Of a DNA stretch of 64,000 nt, positions 25,910-35,030 are shown in pieces. This DNA is from CAVUCH01 sp963739995 (lineage in GTDB: Bacteria; Acidobacteriota; Vicinamibacteria; Vicinamibacterales; JAENWD01). The translations under genes and the position numbers were made by a program. The stretch lies in contig CAVUCH010000021.1 of NCBI GenBank assembly GCA_963739995.1, positions 124,001 to 188,000 of the forward strand, written 5' to 3'. Within the stretch, counting starts at the first letter, position 1; each line of letters opens with the position of its first letter. The notes under the pieces were generated by a model that was not told the origin of the DNA, made no database searches, and saw only the letters and a program-made list of their open reading frames with translations.

Positions 25910-26992
25910 CTACTGCGCTGCCTTCAGCTCGTCCTGGATGATGTTCTCGAATGCCGACAGCGGCTGATTGCCGGAGAGGAATCGGCCATTCACGAAGAAC
26001 CCCGGCGTGCCGTTGATGCCGTGCCCGGCGCCTTCCTCCACGTCCTTCTGTATTGCTGGCGCGGCCCTGCCGCTGGCAAGGCACGTGTTGAGCGCCGCCT
26101 TGTCGAGCGACGCTTCGGCGGCAAACTTCCCGAGCGCCGTGTCGCTGGCGTCGGGTCCAGCTGCGTACACGCGGTCGTGGAACTCCCAGAACTTGCCCTG
26201 CTCGTTTGCGCACCACGCCGCCTCCGAAGCCCGGCGCGCCTGGGGATGCAGGCTGTCGAGGGGAAGGTGTTTGTAGACGAGACGCACCTGGCGTGGGTAC
26301 TTCGCAAGCAGCTGAGTGAGCGTGGGCTGCACGGTGCGGCAGAACGGGCAATGGAAGTCGGAGAACTCCACGATGGTGATTGGCGCGTTCACATCACCGC
26401 GCACGGGGGCTCCGTCGGTCACGACGGCGGCGCGGAAGACGGGCGGCGCCGCCAGATGCATCTCCACCTTCGCTTTCGCCCGCAGCGAGTTGACGAACGT
26501 CTGGCGCACGGACGCGGAACGCTGAGCTCCGAGATAGGTGCGGATCTGGCCCGTGAACTGGGCCGGGTCGCCCGGGATGCGACTGCGATTGGCCGCCGCG
26601 AATGCGGCAATCTCGCTGTCGGTGACCGGCGGGACGTGCGCCGTGACCTCCTGCTGCACGAGAGCGTCCACCGTCGTGCCCCGCCGCGCCGCCTCTGCCG
26701 CGAGCAGTTTGTCGGCAATCAGCTCGTCTACCTGCTGCTTCTTCAGGTCGTACGCCTGCTCCTCCAGCTTCGCGAGGTTCTGCCCGAGCGCTTTCCGCAC
26801 TTCACCTTCCGTGATCGCCTGTCCCTCCACGGTGGCAAGCACCTGATCGGATCCAGCAGCCGCTTGTGCGGTTCCGCTCGCCTGTGCGGGTGGGGAAGAC
26901 GTGGACGTGCTGCCGCAGGCCGAGATCGCCACCATGAGGCATCCGGCGGCAAACAGAAGATTGCGGTTCACACCGGCTCCGGTGAGGCGCAT
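25910..26992 (-). CDS. lipoprotein with SurA-like N-domain and DsbA-type thioredoxin domain
   Basis: A 360-residue lipoprotein. The signal ends at the lipobox AISAC. Residues 50-170 are a helical SurA/peptidyl-prolyl-isomerase-N-like domain (VEGQAITEGEVRKALG, LIADKLLAAEA). Residues 185-358 are a DsbA-like thioredoxin fold with CPFC in FSDFHCPFC and the cis-Pro loop GINGTPGFFVNG. It probably handles disulfides of exported proteins while holding them. AGGGAG a few bases before ATG 26992 gives the start. It is divergent from a phosphatase remnant. Confidence 0.88.
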   Translation of the reverse strand: MRLTGAGVNRNLLFAAGCLMVAISACGSTSTSSPPAQASGTAQAAAGSDQVLATVEGQAITEGEVRKALGQNLAKLEEQAYDLKKQQVDELIADKLLAAEAARRGTTVDALVQQEVTAHVPPVTDSEIAAFAAANRSRIPGDPAQFTGQIRTYLGAQRSASVRQTFVNSLRAKAKVEMHLAAPPVFRAAVVTDGAPVRGDVNAPITIVEFSDFHCPFCRTVQPTLTQLLAKYPRQVRLVYKHLPLDSLHPQARRASEAAWCANEQGKFWEFHDRVYAAGPDASDTALGKFAAEASLDKAALNTCLASGRAAPAIQKDVEEGAGHGINGTPGFFVNGRFLSGNQPLSAFENIIQDELKAAQ

Positions 26993-27172
26993 CGAACTCC
27001 CTTCCATGAACGGGATGACACCAGGAACCGCGCGGCTGCCGCGAACGCAACCTCGATCCGCGATACCCCTGCTGGCCGTCTGGTTCCGACGATTATATGC
27101 TTGCCCTCGACGACAGCGCGCGCCGCGCTGAACAGCTGAGCGCAGTATGGTTTTCCGAGGGGCGTCGCTCGC

Positions 27173-27427
27173 ATGTCCGACCCGACCACCGTGTTCCTGG
27201 TACGCCGTGGGCAGAGCGACTGGATTGCCAGAGGCATCGCCGGACGGCTGCCTGACGTGCACCTGAACGCCGAGGGCCGGGGGCAGGAAGCGCATCTCGT
27301 CACCCGCATGAGGCACCTCCCGCGCCGCGCAATCTACAGCAGCCCGCTCGAACGGAGCTCGGTTCGCTTCTACGATGACTGGCTCCAGATCCTGGGCGTC
27401 ACCGATACGGGCGATCTCTATGCCTGA
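27173..27427 (+). pseudogene. histidine phosphatase (phosphoglycerate mutase-like) N-terminal remnant
   Basis: 84 codons with the beginning of a histidine phosphatase: TTVFLVRRGQSDW in place of the usual LVRHGET, RLPDVHLNAEGRGQEA, and IYSSPLERS. The catalytic His of the RHG motif is Arg, and the rest of the fold (second His) is missing; the frame ends in unrelated sequence. No phosphatase activity is expected. It overlaps the following Nudix gene by 8 bp, so translation may still serve to couple the two. Confidence 0.65.
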
Positions 27428-27857
27428 TCGGCCGCGATCTCCGGCGTCGCGGCGGGACTCGAAGATTCCGCAGGCGGCCGCCGTCCCTTTCCGCATGACG
27501 TCCGGTGAGGCAACCGAAGTGCTCCTGATCCGCCGCCGTCCCCGGGGCGAATGGGGCATCCCGAAAGGGATGATCGATCCGGGCCACACGGCGCCCGAGG
27601 CCGCCGCCATCGAAGCGTTCGAGGAAGCCGGCATCGAAGGGGAGCTGCTGCCGCAGACGCTCGGCGCGTTCGAATACGTCAAGTTCGGCACCACCTGCCA
27701 CGTGGACGTGTTCGGCCTGCGCGTCACCCGCATCCACGATCATTATGACGAGGAGCGCCTGCGCGAGCGGCGGTGGTTTGCGCTCGCTGACGCGGTGCGG
27801 ATCGTGAAGCGGCCTGGGGTCGCCAGGTTGATCGCGCGCGTCGCGGCCCGGTCCTGA
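27420..27857 (+). CDS. Nudix hydrolase
   Basis: A 145-residue Nudix enzyme that cleaves nucleoside or inositol diphosphate-linked substrates. The Nudix box reads GMIDPGHTAPEAAAIEAFEE; the ExxEExG core is kept, but the first Glu is His and the Arg is Ile, a variant seen in diphosphoinositol/ApnA-type members. IRRRPRGEWGIPKGM precedes it. ATG 27420 overlaps the phosphatase remnant's stop. A histidine phosphatase followed by a Nudix domain is a known pairing in polyphosphate metabolism, here broken. Confidence 0.88.
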   Translation: MPDRPRSPASRRDSKIPQAAAVPFRMTSGEATEVLLIRRRPRGEWGIPKGMIDPGHTAPEAAAIEAFEEAGIEGELLPQTLGAFEYVKFGTTCHVDVFGLRVTRIHDHYDEERLRERRWFALADAVRIVKRPGVARLIARVAARS

Positions 27858-27916
27858 AGGGTTCACGCGCGTCGGAGGCTCCGGGCGCGCGGACCAGACG
27901 AGTATCATCACGCTGC

Positions 27917-28930
27917 ATGCCGCCGCCGCACGACATTCCCGGGCCACTCGCACGCGCGGTTCGGACCGCGAGCGCGGCTGCGCGACAGCTGCGGCCCGAG
28001 GAGGGCCTGCTCGTCATCGGGTTCATCGCCTCGGCGTGCCTCACCATCTACGCGAACGTGGATCTGTACCAGCGCGGCATCCGCTCGCGGGCCATACGCG
28101 GCGGTCTGCTCCGGCTGGTCGTCGTCATCGGGCTCGCCGCCATGCTGCCGGTGCTCGAGCGGGCATTGCGGCGAGGCCAGAATCATCCGCGGCTGGTCGG
28201 TGCGGCGGTGTTCCTGCGCACGATCCTGCCGTTCATCATGTGCATCGCCGTCTACACGAACCTGCACGATACCGTGCGGTACGTGAACACGCACGACGTG
28301 CACCCGTATCTCGCGGCGGTGGAGGAGTGGATCTTCGGCGGGCAGCCGGTGCTGTGGATGGAGCAGTTCATCACGCCCGGGCGCACCGACTTCTTCAATG
28401 CCTTCTATGCCAACTTCTACCTCGTGGCGCCCTCCGTGTTCCTCGTGCTGTGGTTCAGCGGCCGGCGCCACGAGGCGCGTACGGCGCTGCTCGGCGTCAT
28501 CCTCTGCTTCTATTCGGGCTACGTGCTGTACGTGCTGCTGCCGGCCGCGCCGCCACGCCTCTACTTCACCTCGCTGGGGCTGTTCACGAAGTCGCTGCGC
28601 GGCGGGCCGATCACCCACTTCCAGGAGGCGCTGCTCGCAATGATGCCGAACCATGCGGCTCGAGGGGCCTTCCCGAGTCTGCACGCCGCAGTGAGTTGTC
28701 TCAGCCTGTATTACGCGCGCAAGTACTGCCCGCGCTTCTTTCCAGTCCTGCTGATCTTCGTGGTCGGGCTGCTGGTGTCCACGGTGTATCTGCGGCACCA
28801 CTGGGTGGTCGACTTGGTGGCCGGTGCGGCGCTCGTGCCCTGGGTGCTCTGGCTCACACCGCGCTTCGAGCGATTCTGGGCGACACGCATCTCCCGCGGG
28901 CGTGACGCCGACACGCCGCCAATACGTTAG
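27917..28930 (+). CDS. PAP2 family membrane phosphatase
   Basis: A 337-residue protein with about eight hydrophobic segments. The phosphatase signature is present late in the chain: GAFPSLHAAVS (PSxxH) and STVYLRHHWVVDLVAG (SxxxxxHxxxD). In family members these residues hydrolyse lipid phosphates such as phosphatidate or undecaprenyl pyrophosphate, or act as inositol-lipid synthases. It ends 3 bp from the end of the convergent glycosyltransferase operon, and a lipid-carrier role in surface glycan synthesis is possible but unproven. Confidence 0.88.
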   Translation: MPPPHDIPGPLARAVRTASAAARQLRPEEGLLVIGFIASACLTIYANVDLYQRGIRSRAIRGGLLRLVVVIGLAAMLPVLERALRRGQNHPRLVGAAVFLRTILPFIMCIAVYTNLHDTVRYVNTHDVHPYLAAVEEWIFGGQPVLWMEQFITPGRTDFFNAFYANFYLVAPSVFLVLWFSGRRHEARTALLGVILCFYSGYVLYVLLPAAPPRLYFTSLGLFTKSLRGGPITHFQEALLAMMPNHAARGAFPSLHAAVSCLSLYYARKYCPRFFPVLLIFVVGLLVSTVYLRHHWVVDLVAGAALVPWVLWLTPRFERFWATRISRGRDADTPPIR

Positions 28931-28933
28931 CGG

Positions 28934-30062
28934 CTAGAGCAGGATCCCACGTCCGGTTCGGTCCACGGTGGGGGCCGGCAGACGGTCCAGCCCGTTACGG
29001 ACCGCGGTGAGGAAACCTTCGAGTTCTGCCGCGCGGTGTGCTGCCGTGTGCGCTGACGCCACTCGACGGCGGGCCCGCTCCGCTGCCGCGAGGCGGGCAT
29101 CCTCGGGCAGCGTCTTGAGCAGGGCGAGCGTCTCGGCTGCCGACCGGCTGACGAAGATCTCGCGGCCCGGCACGAAGAATCCTCCAGCCCCGGCCAGGTC
29201 GCTGATGATCCGGAACCCCGCACGCCGCCGCCTCGAACAGCCGCACGCTCGGCGACCAGCCCGCACGCGACCATGGCTGCACGCGTCACGTTCAGCGTGA
29301 AGCGCTGCGCCGTATAGAACGTCCGGTGGTGCGCCGGCGAGCATGTATCTCGCGCTCGACACGTTGCCCGGCCAGGTGATCGCCCCGGGTACCGGTCCGG
29401 CGACGATGCCTCGCCAGCCGCCTGCGAAGATCCCGCTCGACGAGCAGGCGCTCGAGCGTCGGCTGCCGATCGTCGCTGTAGGTGCCGAGATACCCGAGGT
29501 CCCATCGCACGTCAGCCGTAACGTCCGGGTAGTACAGCTCGGGATCGAACGAGCAGTAGAGGGCGCGCGCGGCGGGCGACCCGAACTCATGTTCGAGCCT
29601 GGTCAGTGTGGGTCCTCCGGTGAACGACAGGTACAGATCGAATGCCGCAATCTGGCGCGGCGCCAGGTAGTCGCATGTCCCCTGCTGGAGCGCTGCCATC
29701 GTCACGGGTGTGTCGATGTCGTAGAACGCCGTTGCGCCACGAGCTTCTGTCACGACCCAGTCGCCGATCGTGATCCCGTCCGGCACGTACGAGCCCAGGA
29801 TGACCGCGTCGGCGTCGCGGATGTGGCTTCTGAAGCCGTCGCGCAACTCGTCGATGCTGCGATACACGACGGTCCGCCCGTGCGGGGGCACCGGCATGTC
29901 CCGGTTCTCGGCATACCAGGGCTGGTCGCGTTCGAGGAACAGGACGTCGTGTCCCCGCGCCGCCATCTCTCGCACCAGGGCGCGGTACGTCGTCGCGTGG
30001 CCGTTGCCCCACGACGACGTGATCGACAGGCCGAGGACGACAAGCGAGAGGCGGTCGGACAT
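28934..30062 (-). CDS. CgeB-like glycosyltransferase, multiply frameshifted (fourth gene of operon)
   Basis: The first 220 residues (LVVLGLSITSSWGNGHATTY, FYDIDTPVT) and the C-terminal half (TFNVTRAAM-like segment, VRLFEAAACGVP, FFVPGREIFVSRSAAETLAL) match GT-B spore-maturation CgeB-type transferases. Four frame changes between about 29440 and 29210 break it. The region near 29411-29455 closely matches DNA in the second gene (31279-31323). ATG 30062 lies 4 bp after the preceding stop. It is either a decayed gene or badly sequenced; the substrate is unknown. Confidence 0.65.
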
Positions 30063-30066
30063 GCCC

Positions 30067-31156
30067 TCAGACCGCCAGGCTGGGACGCAGCTCCCCGAGC
30101 AGCAGCGATACCTGCGCGGCACGATGCCCGTAGGTGTGCTCTGCGAGGACGCGATTGCGTGCGGCCTCGCCGATGCTGCGGGCGCGCGCGGGCGTCAGCC
30201 GATCCAGGTGGGCGGCCACGGCCTCGCCGCTCGGCGCGACGAGCACCTCGCGTCCGGGCTCCAGAAACAGCTCGATGCCTTCCCAGGCGTCGGTGATGAG
30301 GCACGCGCCTGCGCCGGCCGCCTCGAACACACGGGTCGGGGGCGAGAAGCCATAGCGTGCCATGCTCTCGCGGTTCACGTTCAGAACGGCGCCGGGCGTG
30401 CAGTTGAACGCGTTGTGATCGCGCGTGAACACGTGTCCGGCATAGCGCACGTTCGGCGGCATCGGCTTGTCATCCCAGCCACTGCCGCCGAGCAGGAACC
30501 GGCGATCGGGCCGGTGCGCGGCCGCCGCGAGGAAGAACTCCTCGACGCGGGCTTCGCGGTCGGGCAGGCGGTTGCCGAGAAACCCGAGGTCCGCGTCGAA
30601 CCGCGGGCTCGGGCGGTACCGGGAAGTGCGTGTCGGGCTCGAACGCGTTGTACAACGGGCACGCACATCCGCGCGCCGAGTGCGCGATAGGCATCCACGA
30701 CCGGTTCGCCCCCGCCGTACGTGAACACCGCGTCGTACTGCGGGATCAGCTTCACGAAACGGATCCCGCGGGATCCCCCTGCACCCGGTCGAGCGTGGCC
30801 GGCGCATCCACGTCCCAGAAGACGACGAGCGCCTCCGGCCTCCGTACCTGCAGGACGAGCGCCTCGAGGAGCTCGTCGAAGACCCCGACGCCGCTGGCCT
30901 TGATGATGACGTCTGCATCCTGTGCCATCTCCAGGGCGCGCGACACGCCGTCTGTCCCTTCGCCGGGGTACACGACGACGGTGGCCCAGTCCGGGTCCGG
31001 CATGTCCCGATGCTCCTGTCGCCCAAAGGCATCAGGCTCGAAGAAGGTGACGTCATGACCGCAGCAGTGCAGGCCGCGCACGACGCCGCGGTAGTAGGTG
31101 GCGGCGCCATTCCAGTACGCCGACACCAGGCTCGACGCGAAGAAGGCAATCTTCAT
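30067..31156 (-). CDS. CgeB-like glycosyltransferase, frameshifted (third gene of operon)
   Basis: The N-terminal 125 residues (MKIAFFASSLVSAYWNGAAT, GVGVFDELLEALVL, VVFWDVDAPATLDRV) change frame near 30765, continue through IPQYDAVFTYGGGEPVVDAY, shift again near 30650, and end in the intact part with GFLGNRLPDREARVEEFFL and RVFEAAGAGACLITDAWEG. Joined, they give a 360-residue GT-B enzyme of the CgeB group. The ATG overlaps the upstream stop as ATGA, so translation is coupled. A nucleotide-sugar-dependent role is inferred. Confidence 0.7.
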
Positions 31157-32286
31157 GCGACGCTCTCGGAGTCGAAGTTGAGGGCGGCCGTGCCGGGGAA
31201 TTCCCGTACGATGGCGAGCAACTGATCGACACGGTGGCCGCAGGTGTGCGCGCCGGCCACCGTCCGCCGACCATGTTTCGCCAGCCGCCTGCGAAGATCC
31301 CGATCGCCGAGCAGGCGCGCGAGCTGCCGGGTCATCTCGGCGCCATCAGCGGCACACAGGAAATCCTCCTCCGGCGTGAACAGCCCCGCCGTCGTGCGCC
31401 ACAGCGCGGAGACGAGCGGGATCCCACACGCGAGCGCCTCGAACGGCCGGATCGTCGGAATCCCCGGCAGTGCCGTGACATAGGGCCGTCGAGGCACGTG
31501 GACGGTGACGTCGAACCGCGCGAACACGCGGGGCACTTCGTAGTTCGGCAACCACCCGCCGTACTCGATGCCCGCGCCCTCGAGCGTGCGCCGGGCCTCC
31601 TCCGGATACCGTACGCCATGGAACCGCGCCTGCAGGCCGAGCCTCCGTATGGGCTCGATCAGAAACTCGTTCAGCTCCGCCGTCCGCTCCTCGTCGCCCC
31701 AGTTGCCAATCCAGACGAGGTCGCCGTCGCGTCTCGCGGCCCGCACCGGGTGGAACCGTCGCACGTCCGCCGCCTCGTGCCATGTCCACGCACACGCGGC
31801 CCAGCCGTGCTCGAGATACGCGTCACGGATCACGTCGCCGAAAGCGAGCACGCCATCGTAGTGCGTCAGGTCGTACTCGCCGATCCCCGATCGATCGGTC
31901 AACGAGCGATGGTGCGTATCGTGGAAGAGCAGCACGTACGAACCCTGCGCGCCGCGGTGTGCACCGATCGCCGCGACGAGCGCGTGGTCGTTCCACTCAT
32001 GCACGAGCACGAGGTCCGCCCCGGCGAGCGCGGCATCGAGGTCGAACTCACTACGCTCGTAGTGAATGCTGATGCCGGCGAGCTCCGGGTAGGCCTGCTC
32101 GAAGGCGCGAATCGCCCGTTCTCCCTTCTGTTCGATCAGGTTGACGACGCTCCACGCGTCGCGCGGCTCGTACACCCGGACGGAATGACCGCGGGCGATC
32201 AGGTCAGAGGCGACCCCGCGCAGGAAGTGGGCGTTGCCATGGTTCCAGTCGGAGACCAGCGAGTGGCAGAAGATTACGACGTCCAC
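31153..32286 (-). CDS. glycosyltransferase (GT-B, CgeB/GT1-like; second gene of operon)
   Basis: A 377-residue intact GT-B enzyme. The N-domain starts MDVVIFCHSLVSDWNHGNAH. The C-domain has VWIGNWGDEERTAELNEFL, the acceptor/donor-loop sequence TIRPFEALACGIPLVSALW and a closing RDLRRRLAKHGRRTV helix. It probably transfers a sugar from a nucleotide donor to a glycan or lipid acceptor at the cytosolic face. It overlaps the first gene by 13 bp and the third by 4 bp. Donor and acceptor are not predictable. Confidence 0.85.
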   Translation of the reverse strand: MDVVIFCHSLVSDWNHGNAHFLRGVASDLIARGHSVRVYEPRDAWSVVNLIEQKGERAIRAFEQAYPELAGISIHYERSEFDLDAALAGADLVLVHEWNDHALVAAIGAHRGAQGSYVLLFHDTHHRSLTDRSGIGEYDLTHYDGVLAFGDVIRDAYLEHGWAACAWTWHEAADVRRFHPVRAARRDGDLVWIGNWGDEERTAELNEFLIEPIRRLGLQARFHGVRYPEEARRTLEGAGIEYGGWLPNYEVPRVFARFDVTVHVPRRPYVTALPGIPTIRPFEALACGIPLVSALWRTTAGLFTPEEDFLCAADGAEMTRQLARLLGDRDLRRRLAKHGRRTVAGAHTCGHRVDQLLAIVREFPGTAALNFDSESVA

Positions 32287-33395
32287 GACGAGACCTCCAG
32301 CGCCCGGCGCTCCGAAGGGGCCAGCAGCCCGTCGTAGAGGCGTTGATATGCGTCGGTCATCCGAGTGACAGTGAACTCCTGGCCCCGCACCCGTGCGCGC
32401 CGGCCCAGTTCCGCCCGCTGTGATGGGCGGTCAATCAGCCGGTCTATCGCACTCCGCAGCGCCTCCCGATCGTCCGGCGCCACGAACACGGCGGCGCCCT
32501 CCCAGTGCTCACGCAGGCTCGGGATGTCGCCGAGCACCAGTGCGCATTCCGAGAGCCCGGCCTCGAGAATCGAGAGGCCAAAGGGTTCGTAGCGTGCGGG
32601 TAAGGCGTAGATGGACGCGCGGGCCATCCACCCCCTCAGATCCTGCGACGACAGGCGGCCCAGATACTCGACGGATCCCGGCGTCCGCTCGCCATGCGCA
32701 GTCTGCGTCTCGCCGGCGAGTGCCACGCGCCACGGCAGGCGATGCGCAACCGACGCGAGCGCCCTCACGTTCTTCGCCTCGTCCCACAGCCGCCCCGCAC
32801 CGAGGACGAGCGGTTCCTTCGGTCCGGTGCCGAACTGCGCGGCGTCGCGTCCATTTGGCACGACGGTGCCGGCGACCGCGCCGTAATGCGCCGACAGCGC
32901 ACGCAGCATTGCCGCCGAGGGTGCCACGACAGCCACTGCCGCGCGCAGCCCATCGCGTACCGCCCGGCGGTACGCGTCCCACTCCCCGGACGCGTCTCCG
33001 CCCCGCACAGCGGTCCACCACGAGCAGACGCACGAGTGGGCCACCACCACGGTCGGTGCGCTCCAGGCGAGGCCACCGTGCGCATAGCCGTTGAGATGGA
33101 CGATATCCGGCTGCGCCTGCGCCTCGAGATCCAACAGCCATGAGGCCGCTCGTGCGACGTCGTCCCACGGGTGGTCGGCCCATTCCAGCCGGTAGTCACT
33201 CTCGACGAGGCGCAGACCGGGAACGCCCTGGGCAGCCGCGCGCTGGTCGTCTCGCGGCCGGGGCCCCATCGTGGCGAGCGTCACCTCCACGCCGTACGTG
33301 CCCAGGCCTTCGGCGAGCTGCAGCGCGTAGTCCCACACGCCGCCCACTGCATCCGCTGTCATCAGGACGCGGCGGCATTCCCCGTCAGCGTGCAT
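32274..33395 (-). CDS. glycosyltransferase family 4 protein (first gene of operon)
   Basis: A 373-residue retaining GT-B transferase. TADAVGGVWDYALQLAEGL is the N-terminal glycine-rich acceptor loop. PNGRDAAQF begins the donor domain, and YEPFGLSILEAGLSECALV is the E-x7-E donor motif of GT4 enzymes. It heads a four-gene minus-strand operon of transferases and probably begins or extends a surface glycan. A GCTCCAG-type heptamer array lies immediately upstream, where the promoter is expected. Confidence 0.9.
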   Translation of the reverse strand: MHADGECRRVLMTADAVGGVWDYALQLAEGLGTYGVEVTLATMGPRPRDDQRAAAQGVPGLRLVESDYRLEWADHPWDDVARAASWLLDLEAQAQPDIVHLNGYAHGGLAWSAPTVVVAHSCVCSWWTAVRGGDASGEWDAYRRAVRDGLRAAVAVVAPSAAMLRALSAHYGAVAGTVVPNGRDAAQFGTGPKEPLVLGAGRLWDEAKNVRALASVAHRLPWRVALAGETQTAHGERTPGSVEYLGRLSSQDLRGWMARASIYALPARYEPFGLSILEAGLSECALVLGDIPSLREHWEGAAVFVAPDDREALRSAIDRLIDRPSQRAELGRRARVRGQEFTVTRMTDAYQRLYDGLLAPSERRALEVSSWTS

Positions 33396-33483
33396 GGGCG
33401 GGGAATTCAGCGGCCGGAGCGGGAACTGGGCGGCTCATGGACATGAGCTCCGAAGCAAGGGAAAAGCCAGGTCGAGCTGATCT

Positions 33484-33628
33484 CAACTCCAGGCTCCGGG
33501 CTCGAGGCTCCAGGCAGGATCGGGTATGGCTCCGACCATGGGCTCTGGTCTTTTGACGGCGGGAAGGTGCGTTTCACGTCCGGAGCCCGGAGCCTGGACC
33601 CGTGAGCCCGGAGCCGAAACCGTGAGGC
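33484..33628. repeat. heptamer array (GCTCCAG family) with inverted arms
   Basis: The left arm, 33488-33515, repeats GCTCCAG, GCTCCGG and GCTCGAG; the right arm, 33580-33622, repeats GGAGCCC and GGAGCCT. The 65-bp spacer shows no other feature. It lies between the glycosyltransferase operon start and the end of the FRG gene. Confidence 0.85.
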
Positions 33629-33630
33629 TG

Positions 33631-34425
33631 TCACCCCTCCTTCGGCTTCGGCGTGTAGTAGCGCTTCAGCCACCGGCTGAGGCCATCGAGTCCGGGGTAC
33701 AGCACCCGCTCCGTGATGTTGGCCTGATCGAGCTTGTCGCGAATCTCCCACTTCACTTCCGCCGGCACGATGATCTTGCGCCAGGCCTGCGGGTGCGATT
33801 CCAGCCAGCTGTCGAACCGGGTGCTCGGGCCGGAGAGCAGCGAGAAGAGGGCGAACTGGTTGATGATGCGTTCGTCGAGCGAGGGCGGCTCCAGGAACGC
33901 GACGAACGGCTCGTCGGCGAGCGCGTCGAACTCGGCCAGGCTCGGGGCGGCATGCGCCAGCATCTCCGCCGTGAACACGTCCGAGCCTTCGTCGGCCAGC
34001 ACCTGCTTGAGGCGGTAGGGGAGCAGGCCGTTCGTCACGCTGTAGTCCACACACCAGATCACCGCATCCGACGCGAATGCCTCGACGTCCTCCGTCGCGA
34101 AGTGCAGCGCGACATACGGCGAGTACGTCCAGTCGAGCATGCGGGTCGGCAGGCCGTGGTGCTGCGCGACGGCCAGCCAGTTCCAGACGGAGTCCTGCGG
34201 CACCGCTTCGCGCTGCGCGTACTTGCGGAAGTTCCGCAGCATGTGCCGTTCGAGTTCCTCGGCGCCGCCGAGACGGGCGAGGCTCGTCTCGAGCGAGTAG
34301 TCGATGCGGCCCACGCCGCGATATGCGAAGCTGGAGCGGAAACGGCCGAGCGGAGCCTTCCACGACGACTCGTAGAGCCGCTCGTGCAGCTCGGTCCAGG
34401 TGGCGATGCGTATGACGTTCGTCAT
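33631..34425 (-). CDS. FRG-domain protein
   Basis: About 264 residues. The FRG domain is seen in SSFAYRGVGRIDYSLETSLA near residue 30 and in AVAQHHGLPTRMLDWTYSPY near 85, the most conserved parts of the family. The biochemical role is unknown; some FRG proteins are found beside defence or toxin genes, but no such partner is here. ATG 34425 is preferred because the conserved part begins soon after it. It is divergent from nrfH with a 137-bp gap. Confidence 0.85.
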   Translation of the reverse strand: MTNVIRIATWTELHERLYESSWKAPLGRFRSSFAYRGVGRIDYSLETSLARLGGAEELERHMLRNFRKYAQREAVPQDSVWNWLAVAQHHGLPTRMLDWTYSPYVALHFATEDVEAFASDAVIWCVDYSVTNGLLPYRLKQVLADEGSDVFTAEMLAHAAPSLAEFDALADEPFVAFLEPPSLDERIINQFALFSLLSGPSTRFDSWLESHPQAWRKIIVPAEVKWEIRDKLDQANITERVLYPGLDGLSRWLKRYYTPKPKEG

Positions 34426-34562
34426 CGGTGATGGCGGTCTCTCCCGGAGTCCTGGCGAGAACGATATCACTGGCCCTCTGCGCGACTTTCGGAGGAGACT
34501 CGCAGCCCGAGGGTCGGTACTGGCCCTCGAGCTCGTGCTGTCGGCGAGCGCATGGGAGCAGG

Positions 34563-35021
34563 ATGCGAATCCCGGTCCAACCGCTGCTCATGGCGGGTGT
34601 CGTGTTCGGGCTGCTGGTCGGCCTTGGCCTCTACACCTTTGTCTACGCTCGTGGCGGCTCGTATTTCACCAACGATCCGGCCGCCTGCGCCAACTGCCAC
34701 GTCATGAACGAGCAGTACAACGGCTGGCTGAAGTCCAGCCATCACGCGGTGGCCGTGTGCAACGACTGCCACACGCCGCACAACCTGGTGGGGAAGTACT
34801 CGACCAAGGCCCTGAACGGCTTCTGGCACTCGTTCGCGTTCACATCCGGGCGGTTCCCCGACAACATTCAGATCACGCCTCGCAACCACCGGATCACTGA
34901 GGCGGCCTGCCGCTCGTGCCACACCGACATGGTGCACGCGATCGATGTGAGTGGCCGTGCAGACGGCGAGGCAGTCTCGTGCGTGCGGTGCCACGGTACC
35001 GTGGGGCATGGACCCCGATAG
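34563..35021 (+). CDS. nrfH: cytochrome c nitrite reductase small subunit NrfH
   Basis: A 152-residue membrane-anchored tetrahaem cytochrome of the NapC/NirT/NrfH family. One N-terminal transmembrane helix (LLMAGVVFGLLVGLGLYTF) is followed by four CxxCH haem sites: CANCH, CNDCH, CRSCH and CVRCH. It takes electrons from menaquinol and passes them to NrfA at the periplasmic side. GGGAG 4 bp before ATG 34563 supports the start. nrfA follows after 9 bp, so the two form an operon. Confidence 0.93.
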   Translation: MRIPVQPLLMAGVVFGLLVGLGLYTFVYARGGSYFTNDPAACANCHVMNEQYNGWLKSSHHAVAVCNDCHTPHNLVGKYSTKALNGFWHSFAFTSGRFPDNIQITPRNHRITEAACRSCHTDMVHAIDVSGRADGEAVSCVRCHGTVGHGPR

Positions 35022-35030
35022 GACGTCACC

